Positions 30,739 to 43,887 of a stretch of 58,623 nt of DNA are shown here, piece after piece; position 1 is the stretch's first letter; each line of letters starts with the position of its first letter. The notes below the pieces were generated by a model. The model was given only the letters and a program-made list of their open reading frames with translations. It searched no databases and was not told the DNA's origin. The translations under genes and the position numbers were made by a program. The stretch spans positions 1 to 58,623 of the forward strand of contig NZ_MSTI01000145.1 of assembly GCF_001949125.1 (NCBI RefSeq), given 5' to 3'. Source of the DNA: Deinococcus marmoris. Lineage in GTDB: Bacteria; Deinococcota; Deinococci; Deinococcales; Deinococcaceae.

Positions 30739-31743
30739 TTACTGCGTGCTGCGCGGGTCCAGCACGTCCCGCAGGCCGTCGCCCAGCAAGTTGAAGCCCA
30801 GCACGGTTAGGAAGATGGCGAGGCCGGGGAAGATCATGGTCCACGGGTAATCCACGTAGTACGAGCGCGAATCGCTGATCATGGTGCCCCATTCCGGCAG
30901 GGGGGGCTGCGCGCCGATGCCCAGGAAGCCCAGCGCGGCCACCTCGATGGTGGCGGTGGCGATGCTCAGCGCGCCCTGCACGATCAGCGGCGACAGGCTG
31001 TTGGGCAGCACATGTCGGAAAATCATGCGCCACTGCGACGCGCCCAGTGCGCCTGCGGCCTGCACGAACTCGCGCTCGCGCACACTGAGGACCACGCTGC
31101 GGGCCAGACGCAGATAAACGGGCACCTGCACCAGCGACACCGCCAGCATGGCCGTGACCAGTTGTGGGCTGCTCAGCGCGAAGAGTCGGTCCATCGCCGC
31201 GATCAGAAACGGCGGATTGTCCACGCTGAAGATGCTGGCAAACCCGATGGCCAGCAGAATACTGGGGAAGGCCAGCATCACGTCGCTCAGGTAGCCCAGC
31301 ACGTTGTCCAGCCAGCCGCCGAAATATCCGGCCAGCACGCCCAGCAGGGAGCCGATGACCAGCGCCAGGATCGTCGCCACCACGCCCACCTTCAGCGAGA
31401 TGCGGGTGCCGTGCAGCACGCGCGTGAACACGTCGCGGCCCAGATTGTCGGTGCCGAACGGCGCGGCCCACAGATTTGTCTTGCCCGTTACTGCGTCGGT
31501 GTAGATCTCCTTGGCGTCCGGGTTCCACAGCGCCGTGATGCTGGGCGGCTTGAGATTCAGGCGGTAATTGCGGTCCGTCGTGGGGTCATAGGGCCGCAGA
31601 ACCTGCGCGAAGACCGCCAGCAGTACGAACAGAATGACGATAATGCCGCCGACTTTGCCGGGGGTACTCTTGCGGAAGCGCCGCCAGAAGATGCTCTCCT
31701 GCTTTTTGGCGGGCGCGGTGGCAGAGGGTGTGGTGGTGGTCAT
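30739..31743 (-). CDS. dppC: Peptide ABC transporter permease (DppC/OppC type)
   Basis: The 334-residue inner-membrane protein is a BPD_transp_1 permease of the oligopeptide group. After a Thr-rich N-terminus and the OppC-N helix come APFGTDNLGRDVFTRVLHGTRISL and the ATPase-contact loop EFVQAAGALGASQWRMIFRHVLPN. I use the ATG at 31743 because GGAGG is 7 nt upstream; the frame continues to 31794 without a start signal. No ATPase subunits are encoded nearby, so it must borrow them. It is the last gene of the A-B-C run. Confidence 0.93.
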   Translation of the reverse strand: MTTTTPSATAPAKKQESIFWRRFRKSTPGKVGGIIVILFVLLAVFAQVLRPYDPTTDRNYRLNLKPPSITALWNPDAKEIYTDAVTGKTNLWAAPFGTDNLGRDVFTRVLHGTRISLKVGVVATILALVIGSLLGVLAGYFGGWLDNVLGYLSDVMLAFPSILLAIGFASIFSVDNPPFLIAAMDRLFALSSPQLVTAMLAVSLVQVPVYLRLARSVVLSVREREFVQAAGALGASQWRMIFRHVLPNSLSPLIVQGALSIATATIEVAALGFLGIGAQPPLPEWGTMISDSRSYYVDYPWTMIFPGLAIFLTVLGFNLLGDGLRDVLDPRSTQ

Positions 31744-31779
31744 AGAATTTCCCTCCTCATCCCGAATGGCTTCGACTCC

Positions 31780-31809
31780 AAGCTCTGCGAACAACCCATC
31801 GCAGAGCTT
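31780..31809. repeat. Intercistronic hairpin between permease genes
   Basis: AAGCTCTGCGA (31780-31790) and TCGCAGAGCTT (31799-31809) form a perfect 11-bp stem with an 8-nt loop in the 139-nt gap between the two permease genes. It could adjust message stability or read-through. Confidence 0.6.
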
Positions 31810-31882
31810 TCCGTCTGCGCCATCCAGTTACTGTTGCTTCTCGCTCCGCTCGGATTCGTCTTCGACTCATCGCAATTCGCCA

Positions 31883-32911
<1,029 letters not shown>

Positions 32912-33026
32912 AGCAGACCTCCTTGGCCTCGCGCCTGTGGGCGAAACCGGAACAAAGACGGGTAGGGTTGGAAAACGGGATCAGGCCGAAGTGTATGGCG
33001 TGCGGGCAGTCTACGGCGTCCTGTAG

Positions 33027-33060
33027 CTTTTAGACCCTTGGACCTTTAGACGCCTGGGGA
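33027..33060. repeat. Copy of the GTCTAAGG-type intergenic repeat
   Basis: AGACCCTTGGACCTTTAGAC at 33032-33051 differs from 27811-27830 at only two positions. It lies between the peptide-binding protein gene and its permease genes. Confidence 0.55.
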
Positions 33061-33120
33061 CAGGAGAGGGGCAGACCTCCCAGACGGAAATCTGCCCCCC
33101 ACTCCGGTGCGGCTCAGGTT

Positions 33121-34707
33121 TTACTTCTTGCCCGAGATGTCGATGGTGTTGAAGGCTTCGCTGCCCAGCGGGCTGGGAACCCATCCCTTGACGTAGCTGC
33201 GGGCGGCGGCCAGCGGCTGGCTGTGGACAATCGGCACGCGGTACGCGGCGTCATAGGTCATTTCCTGAATCTGGGCGTACACCTTGGCCTTGGCGGCCTG
33301 GGTGGCGGCGGCGCGGCCCTGCTCCAGCAGCTTCTGGAGTTCGGGTGGGTTCCAGCTTATGTCGCTGCTGCCGTTCTCGCCGTAGTACGCGCCGTAGAAG
33401 TTGTCGGGATCGCCGTAATCGCCGGTCCAGCCGATCATGTACATGTCGAAGCCGGGGGTGGCGTTGCGGTCTTGCAGGTACTTGGCCCAGTCCTCGGTCT
33501 TGAGGTTGACCTTGATCCCGATGGCGCTCAGATCGGCGGCCATCGCCTCGGCAATCGGCTTGGGGTTGGGGAAGTAGGGGCGGCTGACGGGCATGTACCA
33601 CAGGTCGATGGCAAAGCCGTTGGGGTAGCCCGCGTCGGCCAGCATCTTCTTGGCGGCGGCTGGGTCAAACTTGTAGTCGGCGGGCACCTTGCTGCTGTTG
33701 GCCCAGGCCAGCACGGGCGGCACGAAGCTGGCGTTGCTGACGGCCAGACCGTTCCAGAACGCTTCCACGATGGCCTTCTTGTTAATCGCCATGCTGATGG
33801 CCTGACGGACCTTCTGGTTTTTCAGGTACTGGTTGTTGTTGTTCATGCTGACGAAGCCCACGTTGAAGCTGGGGCGCTTGACGGCCACCAGATTCTTGTC
33901 GGCCTGCACGCTCTTGAGGCTGTCGGGCGTCAGGTCGTTGGCGAAGTCGATGGTGCCGGCCTTCATCTCGTTCAGGCGCTGGCTGGCGTCCTTGATGCTG
34001 CGGATCACCAGTTCGTCCACCTTGGGCTTGACGCCCCAGTACGACTTGTTGGGCGTCAGGATCACGCGGTCGCCGGTGCGCCAGCTCTGGAAGATGAAGG
34101 GGCCAGTGCCCACTGCCTTGCTGGCCGGGGTGCCGTACTTCGCGCCGTCCTTCTTGATCGCCGTGGGGCTGGCGATGCCGAAGTAGCCGGCGGCCAGCAC
34201 GTTGGGCAGCACGGTGCTGGACTTGGTCAGGTCCACGCGCACGGTCATGTTGTCCACCTTGACGATGTCCTTGATGACGGCGGTGGGATCGCCCTTGAAG
34301 CCGCCCAGCAGGTCGCCCACGATCTCGAAGGTGCGGCCCTGGTCCCGGAAGCCGTAGGCGTCCGCTTTGTCCCACCAGCGGCGCAGGTTGAAGACGATGG
34401 CGTCGGCGTTCATGGCCGTGCCGTCATGGAACTTCACGTTCGGGCGCAGTTTGAAGGTCCAGGCGGTGGAGTTGGCGTTGGGCGTCCAGGAGGTGGCCAG
34501 GCCGGGCACCAGGTCGGTGGTGCCGTCCTTGAAGTCGATCAGGGTGTCGTAGATCTGGCGCTGAACCAGAATGCTGATGCCGTCGGTGATGTTGCCCGAT
34601 TCCAGGCTGACGGGTTCGCCGTTGTTGCCGAACACCAGGGTGGCCGCAAAAGCGGGGGTGGCGGTGGCGCAGGCCGTGAGCAGGGCGGTCAGGATCAATT
34701 TCTTCAT
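33121..34707 (-). CDS. dppA: Peptide-binding protein of an ABC transporter (DppA/OppA type)
   Basis: The 528-residue SBP_bac_5 protein begins with the signal peptide MKKLILTALLTACATATPAFA and is exported to the periplasm or cell surface, where it captures peptides. Family motifs include ATSWTPNANSTAWTFKLRPNVKFHDGTAMNADAIVFNLRR and VRQAISMAINKKAIVEAFWNG. It has no lipobox cysteine at the cleavage site. I use the ATG at 34707 because GGAGG lies 4 nt upstream and the signal peptide begins there; the frame is open to 34821. Proximity to hexosaminidases suggests muropeptide or peptide uptake. Confidence 0.95.
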   Translation of the reverse strand: MKKLILTALLTACATATPAFAATLVFGNNGEPVSLESGNITDGISILVQRQIYDTLIDFKDGTTDLVPGLATSWTPNANSTAWTFKLRPNVKFHDGTAMNADAIVFNLRRWWDKADAYGFRDQGRTFEIVGDLLGGFKGDPTAVIKDIVKVDNMTVRVDLTKSSTVLPNVLAAGYFGIASPTAIKKDGAKYGTPASKAVGTGPFIFQSWRTGDRVILTPNKSYWGVKPKVDELVIRSIKDASQRLNEMKAGTIDFANDLTPDSLKSVQADKNLVAVKRPSFNVGFVSMNNNNQYLKNQKVRQAISMAINKKAIVEAFWNGLAVSNASFVPPVLAWANSSKVPADYKFDPAAAKKMLADAGYPNGFAIDLWYMPVSRPYFPNPKPIAEAMAADLSAIGIKVNLKTEDWAKYLQDRNATPGFDMYMIGWTGDYGDPDNFYGAYYGENGSSDISWNPPELQKLLEQGRAAATQAAKAKVYAQIQEMTYDAAYRVPIVHSQPLAAARSYVKGWVPSPLGSEAFNTIDISGKK

Positions 34708-34863
34708 GAAACCTCCGGGGCCAGACATCTGTGGTGGCGCTGTGACGCGCCGCTGTGGGATGAGGGCCGTGAGAAAAAGTGAACGTGCGCACAGGTTAGG
34801 GGCGGGAGCAGGGGGTGTCAAGCTGTCTAGTCACTGAAAAACTCTAAACAGGTGTGCAGTGGC

Positions 34864-36894
34864 TCATTGGCCGCCGATCAGTGTCAGACCGAGCAGCGTC
34901 GGATTGGCGTTCCTGCCCTCGCTGACCAGCGTAATGGACCTGATGACCACGCTCGGTTTTGGATTTTTCCACTCCAGCACGGGAATATTCACTTCCAGTC
35001 CGTCTGCCGTCTGTCCGGCCCAGCCCGGAGCCGGGATCATGGACGTGGGCAGCAGGTCCGTCCAGGCGCGGATGTGCCGCCCGTATTCCAGCGGCTGCAC
35101 CAGCTTTGTGCCGTCGGCGTACTCGATCTCGTACTGCCCGATGTTCTCGCGCGCGACGGCAGACGGCCAGCCAGTGGTGTGCAAGAAAGCGACAGCGTCG
35201 GCCCTGCGCCCGATCTCGATCCTGACTTTCGTGGGCAGATCGCTGACCGCTCCGCGCGCGCCCTTGAGCATTACCGCGCCCGAGATGTCGAACCTGTACG
35301 CGCCGATCTGCTGAACACCCGGTTTCAGGTTTCGCAAGTCAATGTCTGGCCCTTTGCCGATCCAGCCCTTCTCGTCGTCGTCGGTCAGGCTGCGTGTGGC
35401 CAGCGGCTTCAGGCTGACGGTTGCGCCCGCTGTGGCTTTGTACGCCACGGGCGCGTACAGGTCACGGTAAAGCGCCTCCGCATTGGTCACGGGTTTGGCG
35501 TCCGGGTTCCAGAACGCGCCTGCCGCCCGCACGTAGGCCACGCCCTGCTGTGCCTGTCCGTCCCAGATGCTCGGGTTGCCGAAATACCCGGTCCAGCGCG
35601 TCTGGATCATGCCCAGCGCACCCGCTTTCTGCACGGCCTTTGCCACCCCCTCGGCATTGCCCGCCTCATCCCAGGACGCGCCCAGCACCGGGAATCCCAA
35701 TTTGGCGATCTGCCCGACGATGGGGTAATCGTTGCCCGGCGCGTAGTTCCAGTACGCCACCTGAATGTCTTTGGGCAATCTGGCGGGCAGGCTGGCAATC
35801 ACCGAATCCGAGAAGGCCGAGTCGTGCCAGATCATGGTGTTTACGCCCAAAGTTTTCAGGTAATCGTGAATCTTGACCGTGTCGTCCACAAACAGCTTCT
35901 CGAAGCCTGCCGCCTTGCCGTTGGGACGCGCGGGAAAGCGGTCCCGGTTGCGGACCTCGTCGTGACCGATATGGATGGTCCTGGCCCCAAAGACCTCCGT
36001 CGCCTCCTTGAAAATGGGGAAGAGGACGCGGCTGTAGGTGGCGGGATTGAGGGTGTCGTAGGCGTAGGGATTCTGGCTGTCGGGGTCCTGATACAGATCC
36101 TTGTTCGCGCCGCCGTAGTACATCCACTGCACATGCCCCAGCGTCTCGATGAGGGGAATGACCTCCAGGCCGTGTTCGCGGGCCAGCGCCGCTACGCGCC
36201 TCGCCTCGGCCTTGCTCGCGCCGCCGGGATTGGCGTAACCGCCCGCCTTTGCCGTGTCCCACTGCACGTAATTGCTCATGACCAGCACGGCGTTGTATTT
36301 CAGCGCCGACAGCATCGGAATCAGCGCGTCATTCACGCCCTTGCTGTACTGATCGAGGTAGATCATCGCCACCCGCTCCTTCAGCGCGGGTGAATCGCTG
36401 ATCCTGGCAAAGCGCAGGCCCGCAGGCGTCAGCAGTTGCCGCAGCGTCTGCGCGCCCTCGTAAGCGCCTTTCGCGTTTGCGCCGACGATGTAAGCGCCGC
36501 TCGCATCTACCCACAGCGCGTACCCCTCGGTGGCGGTGGTGGTCAGGCCCGCTGCCTTTGCTTTTGCAGCCAGATCAGCGTCGGCCAGTGTGCCGATCAC
36601 GATGGCAGGCTTGCCCACTGAGGCATCCGGTAACGTCGCTCCCAGCCGCGCTTTCCACTCGGCGCGCAGGTCACGGGCGGCCCAGCCCAGCTCGGGGGCC
36701 TTGCCCACCGTGCGGATGCCCAGACCCGTCAGCGCCAGCGTTCCGGCGGGGAACTCCGTCCGCTTCGGCTGCGGCACGAGTTGGGTAGACGGAATCTGAG
36801 CGCGGGCGTCGGGGATGGGGGTGATCTGGGCTTGGGCAGCTTGGGCAGTGGCAATGAGTAGGGCGGCGCTGAGGGTAATCAAGGTTCTGGGCAT
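34864..36894 (-). CDS. Beta-N-acetylhexosaminidase (GH20), secreted
   Basis: The 676-residue enzyme starts with the signal peptide MPRTLITLSAALLIATAQAAQA. A GH20b-type domain (about 40-170) precedes the GH20 barrel, whose catalytic Asp-Glu pair is in IHIGHDEV (D312, E313). The C-terminal region (about 500-676) is a beta-rich domain of the carbohydrate-binding sort. It should release GlcNAc from chitobiose- or peptidoglycan-like substrates outside the cytoplasmic membrane. I use the ATG at 36894 because AAAGGA is 8 nt upstream and the signal peptide starts there; the open frame to 37164 runs through G-rich repeats and is not coding. Confidence 0.93.
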   Translation of the reverse strand: MPRTLITLSAALLIATAQAAQAQITPIPDARAQIPSTQLVPQPKRTEFPAGTLALTGLGIRTVGKAPELGWAARDLRAEWKARLGATLPDASVGKPAIVIGTLADADLAAKAKAAGLTTTATEGYALWVDASGAYIVGANAKGAYEGAQTLRQLLTPAGLRFARISDSPALKERVAMIYLDQYSKGVNDALIPMLSALKYNAVLVMSNYVQWDTAKAGGYANPGGASKAEARRVAALAREHGLEVIPLIETLGHVQWMYYGGANKDLYQDPDSQNPYAYDTLNPATYSRVLFPIFKEATEVFGARTIHIGHDEVRNRDRFPARPNGKAAGFEKLFVDDTVKIHDYLKTLGVNTMIWHDSAFSDSVIASLPARLPKDIQVAYWNYAPGNDYPIVGQIAKLGFPVLGASWDEAGNAEGVAKAVQKAGALGMIQTRWTGYFGNPSIWDGQAQQGVAYVRAAGAFWNPDAKPVTNAEALYRDLYAPVAYKATAGATVSLKPLATRSLTDDDEKGWIGKGPDIDLRNLKPGVQQIGAYRFDISGAVMLKGARGAVSDLPTKVRIEIGRRADAVAFLHTTGWPSAVARENIGQYEIEYADGTKLVQPLEYGRHIRAWTDLLPTSMIPAPGWAGQTADGLEVNIPVLEWKNPKPSVVIRSITLVSEGRNANPTLLGLTLIGGQ

Positions 36895-36936
36895 GGCTGT
36901 GTCCTTTGAGGAGTTGGGAGACGGTGGCGCTGGGGA

Positions 36937-36985
36937 GGCGTTTGCGGTTCCCCCCTCCCGGCCTCCCCCGCAGGTGGGGAGGAGC
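36937..36985 (-). repeat. G-rich dispersed repeat, copy A
   Basis: The reverse complement runs from GCTCCTCC through TGCGGGGGAGG to GGGAGGGGGG and ACCGCAAACGCC. The same order of blocks occurs at 50022-50094 (copy C) and partly at 37051-37092 (copy B). Confidence 0.7.
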
Positions 36986-37050
36986 TTTTGTGAGCTTGAC
37001 TTTGATGACGTTTGTATTGGAGGAGGCTTGCTCACAACTAGGGCTTTTGA

Positions 37051-37092
37051 CTCCCTCCCTCCTTGCGGGGGAGGGCTGGGGAGGGGGGTGGC
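37051..37092 (+). repeat. G-rich dispersed repeat, copy B
   Basis: It shares CTCCCTCCTTGCGGGGG and GGGGAGGGGGG with copy C at 50022 and lies inverted relative to copy A, so A and B could pair into a long hairpin in the transcript. Confidence 0.7.
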
Positions 37093-37185
37093 GGGCAAAG
37101 CTCGCCTTGCACTTGTCTCACTCCCCCAAATAAAAGCCGGGAGCATCCGGGCCACCCCGAACACCCCCGATTGCTGTCCAGATTC

Positions 37186-38439
<1,254 letters not shown>

Positions 38440-38581
38440 GGGTTGACTCCTGGGCAAACGAAGAGGATGGATTGGGGTTTGATGCGGTGAATCTAGCGCC
38501 CCGTCAAGCCACTTGCCTGAGAAGTTGTCTGGCTTCCTCATCTGCGCCCCGTCTGCGTTCCGGGACGTTACCCTGCGGTCC

Positions 38582-40048
<1,467 letters not shown>

Positions 40049-40058
40049 ACCCAGCCAG

Positions 40059-40964
40059 TTATTGGTTTTCCCGCTCCCACGGCCACTCGCCCGGCGCTGC
40101 CGCCACACCCAGCGCACGCGGCCCGGTGTGGACATTCAACACCGGATTGATGCCCACTGCGCCGGACCACACGATGGGATGCCGCCCCTTGAGTTGTTCC
40201 AGCAGCATGTCGGTGTCCTCGCGCACCGTGCCGTACAGCAGGCCCACGCGCAGGGGCGTGCCCTCGCCGTAAGTTCGGGTGACCTGCTGGCCCACCGCCT
40301 CGATGCCGCCCTTGTAGCTGCGGGCGCGGCTCACGTTGGTGTACGCGCCCGTCGCCTTGTCCACCGTGATGACGGGCTTGAGGTTCAGCAGCCCGCCCAG
40401 CGTGGCCTGCACCCGCCCGATGCGCCCGCCCCGGCGCAGGTATTCCAGCGTCTCGATGGTAAAATACAGTTCAGTTTCCTGTTGCACGGCACGGACCCAT
40501 TCCAGCGCCGTCTCCAGCGACTCGCCCCGTAGTGCGGCAGTCTGCGCGGCATGCACCTGAAACGCCTGCGCCGCGCTGAGGGTGCCGGAATCGTGCAGGC
40601 GAACATCAATGCCTTCCAGGACGCTCCTGGCCTGATCGGCGGCGTTGCGGCTGCCGCTGAGGCCCGCGCTGATGGTCACGGCCAGCACCTGCGGCACAGC
40701 CGTTGTCGCGGTGGCCTCGCGGATAGCGTCGGCCCATTCCTGCGGCGTCGGCTGGCTGCTGGTGGGGTGCTGTGGGTTGGTTTCCAGTTCCCTGAACAGA
40801 TCGGCGCGTGAAATCTCGTCGGTGCGGAAGCTCTTGTCGCCGAAGTTGACGGAGAAGGGGGCGACGGGCACGGCGTTGTTCAGGCCCTCGAAGGCGTCCA
40901 GCCCTCCATCGGTGGCGACGGCGAAGTGTTGTTTCTGGGGTGGCTTTCCGGTTTCCTGTGTCAT
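40059..40964 (-). CDS. DegV-family fatty-acid-binding protein
   Basis: The 301-residue protein fits DegV/FakB: ATDGGLD-type N-terminus, [49 protein letters not shown] with the headgroup-binding Ser and Gly residues, and [15 protein letters not shown]. FakB-type proteins present fatty acids to a kinase for phospholipid synthesis; no fakA is visible here. It begins inside the stop codon of the upstream dehydrogenase (4-nt overlap), so the two form an operon. It ends only 11 nt from the nagZ stop codon. Confidence 0.92.
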   Translation of the reverse strand: MTQETGKPPQKQHFAVATDGGLDAFEGLNNAVPVAPFSVNFGDKSFRTDEISRADLFRELETNPQHPTSSQPTPQEWADAIREATATTAVPQVLAVTISAGLSGSRNAADQARSVLEGIDVRLHDSGTLSAAQAFQVHAAQTAALRGESLETALEWVRAVQQETELYFTIETLEYLRRGGRIGRVQATLGGLLNLKPVITVDKATGAYTNVSRARSYKGGIEAVGQQVTRTYGEGTPLRVGLLYGTVREDTDMLLEQLKGRHPIVWSGAVGINPVLNVHTGPRALGVAAAPGEWPWERENQ

Positions 40965-41845
40965 CTGATCTCCTGTGCGTTCATCTGTTCCACCAATTTC
41001 AGCATGGCGGTGTGGTCCTCATCCGGGCCGATCAACTGCGCGGCGGCGCGGGTCAGGGCGTCCACCTGCGCCAGTACGGGGGCGCTGCCCTTGACCGCGT
41101 GTACCACGTCCAGCGCAATGCCCGTATCTTTCGCCAGCAGCCCCAGCCCGAAGGTGGGCGGAAACTCGCGGGTCAGCACGCGGGCGGGGATCAGGTTCTC
41201 GGTGGCATTGCTGCGCCCGCTGCTGGCGTTGATGACCTCCAGCGCCGCGCCCAGATCCACCCCCCCCTTGCCGAGAACGGCCAGTCCCTCGCCCGCCGCC
41301 CACAGATTGACGGCCAGCAGCGCGTTGTTGACCGCCTTGACCGCGAAACCCGCCCCGGTATCGCCCACATGCACGATCTTGCCTGCGAAGGCCAGTTCAC
41401 CGCGCACCGCCTCCACCTCATCCGCCGGGCCGCCGAGCATCACGGTCAGGTTGGCTGCCACTGCGCCGTTCACCCCACCGCTGACCGGGGCGTCCAGAAA
41501 CCGCACGCCGCGTTCCAGCAGGCGCGCGCGCTGTGAATGTGCCGCGTCCGGGTGGCCGCTGGTGCAGTCCACCCAGACCGTGCCGGGTTTGAGGTGCGTC
41601 TCCAGTTGCCCGATCACCTCGTCCACGTCCGCGCTGGTGGGCAGGCAGGTGAAGATCAGCCCGGCCTGCCCGAGTTCTTCCAGGGTGGCGGCCTGCGTGC
41701 CGTACTCGGCGGCGTGGGCCTGGGCCTTTTCAGCATGGCGGTTCCAGACCAGGACGCGCCCGCCCGTTTCGGCGGCGTGGCGGGCCAGCGCGGCGGCCAT
41801 CGGCACACCCATCGCGCCCAGGCCCAGAAATGCGGTTGTCTTCAT
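40961..41845 (-). CDS. Beta-hydroxyacid dehydrogenase (3-hydroxyisobutyrate dehydrogenase family)
   Basis: The 294-residue NAD(P)-dependent enzyme has the Rossmann motif [18 protein letters not shown], the substrate-binding [16 protein letters not shown], the catalytic lysine in [18 protein letters not shown] and the C-terminal DTGIALD helix. Substrates in the family include 3-hydroxyisobutyrate, tartronate semialdehyde and glyoxylate; this sequence does not decide between them. TAGCCT is 7 nt before the ATG on the reverse strand. It is coupled to the DegV gene by ATGA overlap. Confidence 0.92.
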   Translation of the reverse strand: MKTTAFLGLGAMGVPMAAALARHAAETGGRVLVWNRHAEKAQAHAAEYGTQAATLEELGQAGLIFTCLPTSADVDEVIGQLETHLKPGTVWVDCTSGHPDAAHSQRARLLERGVRFLDAPVSGGVNGAVAANLTVMLGGPADEVEAVRGELAFAGKIVHVGDTGAGFAVKAVNNALLAVNLWAAGEGLAVLGKGGVDLGAALEVINASSGRSNATENLIPARVLTREFPPTFGLGLLAKDTGIALDVVHAVKGSAPVLAQVDALTRAAAQLIGPDEDHTAMLKLVEQMNAQEIR

Positions 41846-41978
41846 TCTGGACAGGCTAGACGCAATGGCCGGGTCAATGGCTGAAATTGAACGCGGTGCA
41901 ATCTTTAGAGGCGGGTTTCTCTCACCTCACTTTCCATCTCCCAAGCGGCGCTCCCATTTCTTACGCGGCGCTGAGGGG

Positions 41979-42019
41979 TAGGCTGGGGCATGTTCGTTGC
42001 AGGACAATCGACGTGTTAG
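41979..42019 (+). promoter_or_regulatory. Possible leaderless leader ORF (9 residues)
   Basis: TAGGCT (41979-41984) lies 5 nt before an ATG at 41990 that opens a nine-codon frame MFVAGQSTC ending at 42019. The main gene's ATG at 42025 is 5 nt further on and has GAGG inside the leader's end, which suggests translational coupling. Confidence 0.4.
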
Positions 42020-42024
42020 AGGCC

Positions 42025-42945
42025 ATGGCCTGGATCGTCCACCCGGCGGCGGGAATGGCGCTGGCCCTGTTCGCCTCGGTCCTGTTTTCGGGGCGCGGGC
42101 GGCAGTGGGAAGCGGTGGCCTTCGCTTCATCCCTGTTGCTGCTGCTGGCGGTGCTGGGTGCTAGCTGGGACGTACATCCGGCGGCGGGGATGCTGCTGGG
42201 CTATTTCGGGGCCACCGCGTTCGGCCACTGGCAGAAGCGCTGGCCTGCGCTGCTGGCGGCGCTGGTGGCATCAGGATTCTTCATGCTGGGCGGGGCGAGC
42301 TGGATGATTTACCCGCTGGCGATCATGTTCATGATCTGGCTGTTCACCGCCGCTTTCTCGTTCATGGGTAGGGCCAGCAAACCCGCCGAAGAGGGCAAGT
42401 CACCTGCCGAACTGCCCGAACATGCCGGGGGCTTTTCCTTCACCCGTCATTGGCCGAATCAGAAGGAGAAAGTGCCCGCCTCCGTTCCCCAGGGCAAAGT
42501 CCACCCCTCCAAAACTGCCACGCCTGCTCCCGAACCCTATACGGATTGGATGCGTGACAGCCGTCTGCCCGGCGAGGCCCGCGCGCAACTGATCGCTTTG
42601 AACCTGCGGACAAAGGAAGCGCTGACGCACCTGCACGGGCTGGGGCAGCAGGGCAGCGAAGCCGAGTATCTAGCACGCGCCATCCGCGAGGAGTACGTGC
42701 CCACCGCCGTCAACGCCTACCTGAAGCTGCCGCGCACCCGTGCCGACACGGCCATCATCGAGGACGGCAAGACGGGCCGCGATCTGCTGCGCGAACAGCT
42801 CGACCTGCTGCTGGATGCGGTGCAGGGCATCATCGACACCACGTTGATGGCGGGCGGACGCGAGATGCTGACCCACAAGCGCTTTCTGGAAGACCGCTTT
42901 GGCAAATCGGCGGACGCCCGCAGCGCGGACGATCTCAAGGTCTGA
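42025..42945 (+). CDS. Membrane protein with W-x-H-P repeats and soluble C-terminus
   Basis: The 306-residue protein has about four membrane helices in its first 120 residues containing three related motifs: WIVHPAAGMALALF, WDVHPAAGMLLGYF and WMIYPLAIMFMIWL. A Pro/Lys-rich linker follows (about 130-175), then a helical cytosolic domain with LNLRTKEALTHLHGL and YVPTAVNAYLKLPRTRAD. I do not recognise the family. I use the ATG at 42025, with GAGG 5 nt upstream; the frame is open to 41887 but the upstream part overlaps the candidate promoter. The stop overlaps the GNAT gene start region, so the two form an operon. Confidence 0.75.
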   Translation: MAWIVHPAAGMALALFASVLFSGRGRQWEAVAFASSLLLLLAVLGASWDVHPAAGMLLGYFGATAFGHWQKRWPALLAALVASGFFMLGGASWMIYPLAIMFMIWLFTAAFSFMGRASKPAEEGKSPAELPEHAGGFSFTRHWPNQKEKVPASVPQGKVHPSKTATPAPEPYTDWMRDSRLPGEARAQLIALNLRTKEALTHLHGLGQQGSEAEYLARAIREEYVPTAVNAYLKLPRTRADTAIIEDGKTGRDLLREQLDLLLDAVQGIIDTTLMAGGREMLTHKRFLEDRFGKSADARSADDLKV

Positions 42946-43466
42946 TGTCGCCCGTCGTTCGCCCCGCCACCCGCGCCGACGTTCCCGCCACGCTGGAGAT
43001 TTACAACCATGCCGTGCTGCACACCACCGCCTCGTATGACCTCGAACCCGTTTCACTGGACACCCGGCTGGCGTGGTTTGACCATAAGCGGGCGGCGGGC
43101 TGGCCGATTCTCGTTTTAGAGGAAGCAGACAAGGTCATCGGCTGGGCCACCTACGGCCCCTTCCGCGAGAAGCCCGGTTACGCGGGCACGGTAGAACACA
43201 GCGTTTATATCCGCGACGGCCTGCGCGGCGCGGGCCTGGGAACGCTCCTGATGACCTCACTGATCGAAGATGCCAGCGCCAGGGGCTTTCACGTCATGGT
43301 GGGCGGCGTGGCCGCCGATAATGCGGGCGGTCTGGCCTTTCATGCGCGGCTGGGCTTCGTGCAGGTGGCGCATTTCCGGCAGGTGGGGTACAAGTTCGGG
43401 CGCTGGCTGGACTTGGCATTCATGGAACTGCTGCTGAACGGTGAAACGGATCAGATCAGCGGATAA
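42945..43466 (+). CDS. GNAT acetyltransferase, phosphinothricin-acetyltransferase-like
   Basis: The 173-residue N-acetyltransferase has the Pat/Bar-like opening VRPATRADVPATLEIYNHAVLHTTASYD, the GWATYGPFREKPGYAGTVEHSVYI segment and the acetyl-CoA loop RDGLRGAGLGTLLM. Family members acetylate phosphinothricin, methionine sulfoximine or similar amino acid analogues, and the natural substrate here is unknown. It starts at the last base of the preceding stop codon (TGATG), so it is translationally coupled to the membrane protein. It ends with an 11-bp tail-to-tail overlap with the next gene. Confidence 0.9.
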   Translation: MSPVVRPATRADVPATLEIYNHAVLHTTASYDLEPVSLDTRLAWFDHKRAAGWPILVLEEADKVIGWATYGPFREKPGYAGTVEHSVYIRDGLRGAGLGTLLMTSLIEDASARGFHVMVGGVAADNAGGLAFHARLGFVQVAHFRQVGYKFGRWLDLAFMELLLNGETDQISG

Positions 43467-43884
43467 ACCAGATGATCAGGCGACTGGCCTGCCCGGCGTT
43501 TTCCAGCGCCCCCGCGAAGGCGTCCCAGGCGTCGATCCGTCCTTGCAATTCCGGCAAGGCGTGGGGCCGCATCCGGGTCAGATCAGGGCGCATCAGCCAG
43601 GTTTCCCCGGTGATGTCGCCGTCCTCGAACAGCAGATCGGCGCTGACCAGCGTACTCAGTTGCGGGGGGTGTGGGCGGCCCGACACGCCCGAGGTTTCCA
43701 GCAGTTCCAGCAGTTCGTCGGCGTTGGTGACCATGAAGCGGGCCTCGGCCTGCCAGGGGCTGGGGTCTTCGGGCACCAGCAGTTCCCCGGCCTCCGCCTC
43801 GGCTGAAACCCGCGTGGACGGGAGCGAATGCTCCTGCGTTTCGGTTGGACCGCTCTCACAGATAACGACGGCCAGCGCCAGCAC
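43456..43884 (-). CDS. Unknown protein downstream of mqnC
   Basis: The 142-residue protein is acidic, with no membrane segment or family I recognise; ARFMVTNADELLELLETSGVSG and FEDGDITGETWLMRPDLTRM are typical stretches. The GTG start at 43884 follows the mqnC stop by 3 nt, so it is probably translated by coupling. The shared operon hints at a role alongside menaquinone biosynthesis, but that is inference only. Confidence 0.65.
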   Translation of the reverse strand: MLALAVVICESGPTETQEHSLPSTRVSAEAEAGELLVPEDPSPWQAEARFMVTNADELLELLETSGVSGRPHPPQLSTLVSADLLFEDGDITGETWLMRPDLTRMRPHALPELQGRIDAWDAFAGALENAGQASRLIIWFIR

Positions 43885-43887
43885 TCT

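Larger units (their letters stand above)
36895..37185. other. Intergenic region with inverted G-rich repeats
   Basis: No gene is supported here. Two G-rich repeats in opposite orientation (36937-36985 and 37051-37092) dominate the region, and the remainder is unremarkable. The sugar-binding protein transcript must cross this region to reach the hexosaminidase gene. Confidence 0.7.

Noticed and set aside
29060..31528. Long frame of more than 800 codons opposite the TspO-like, AroE-like and dppC genes
   Set aside because: Part of it is simply dppC read in a shifted frame and the rest is repetitive Gln/His-rich shadow sequence.
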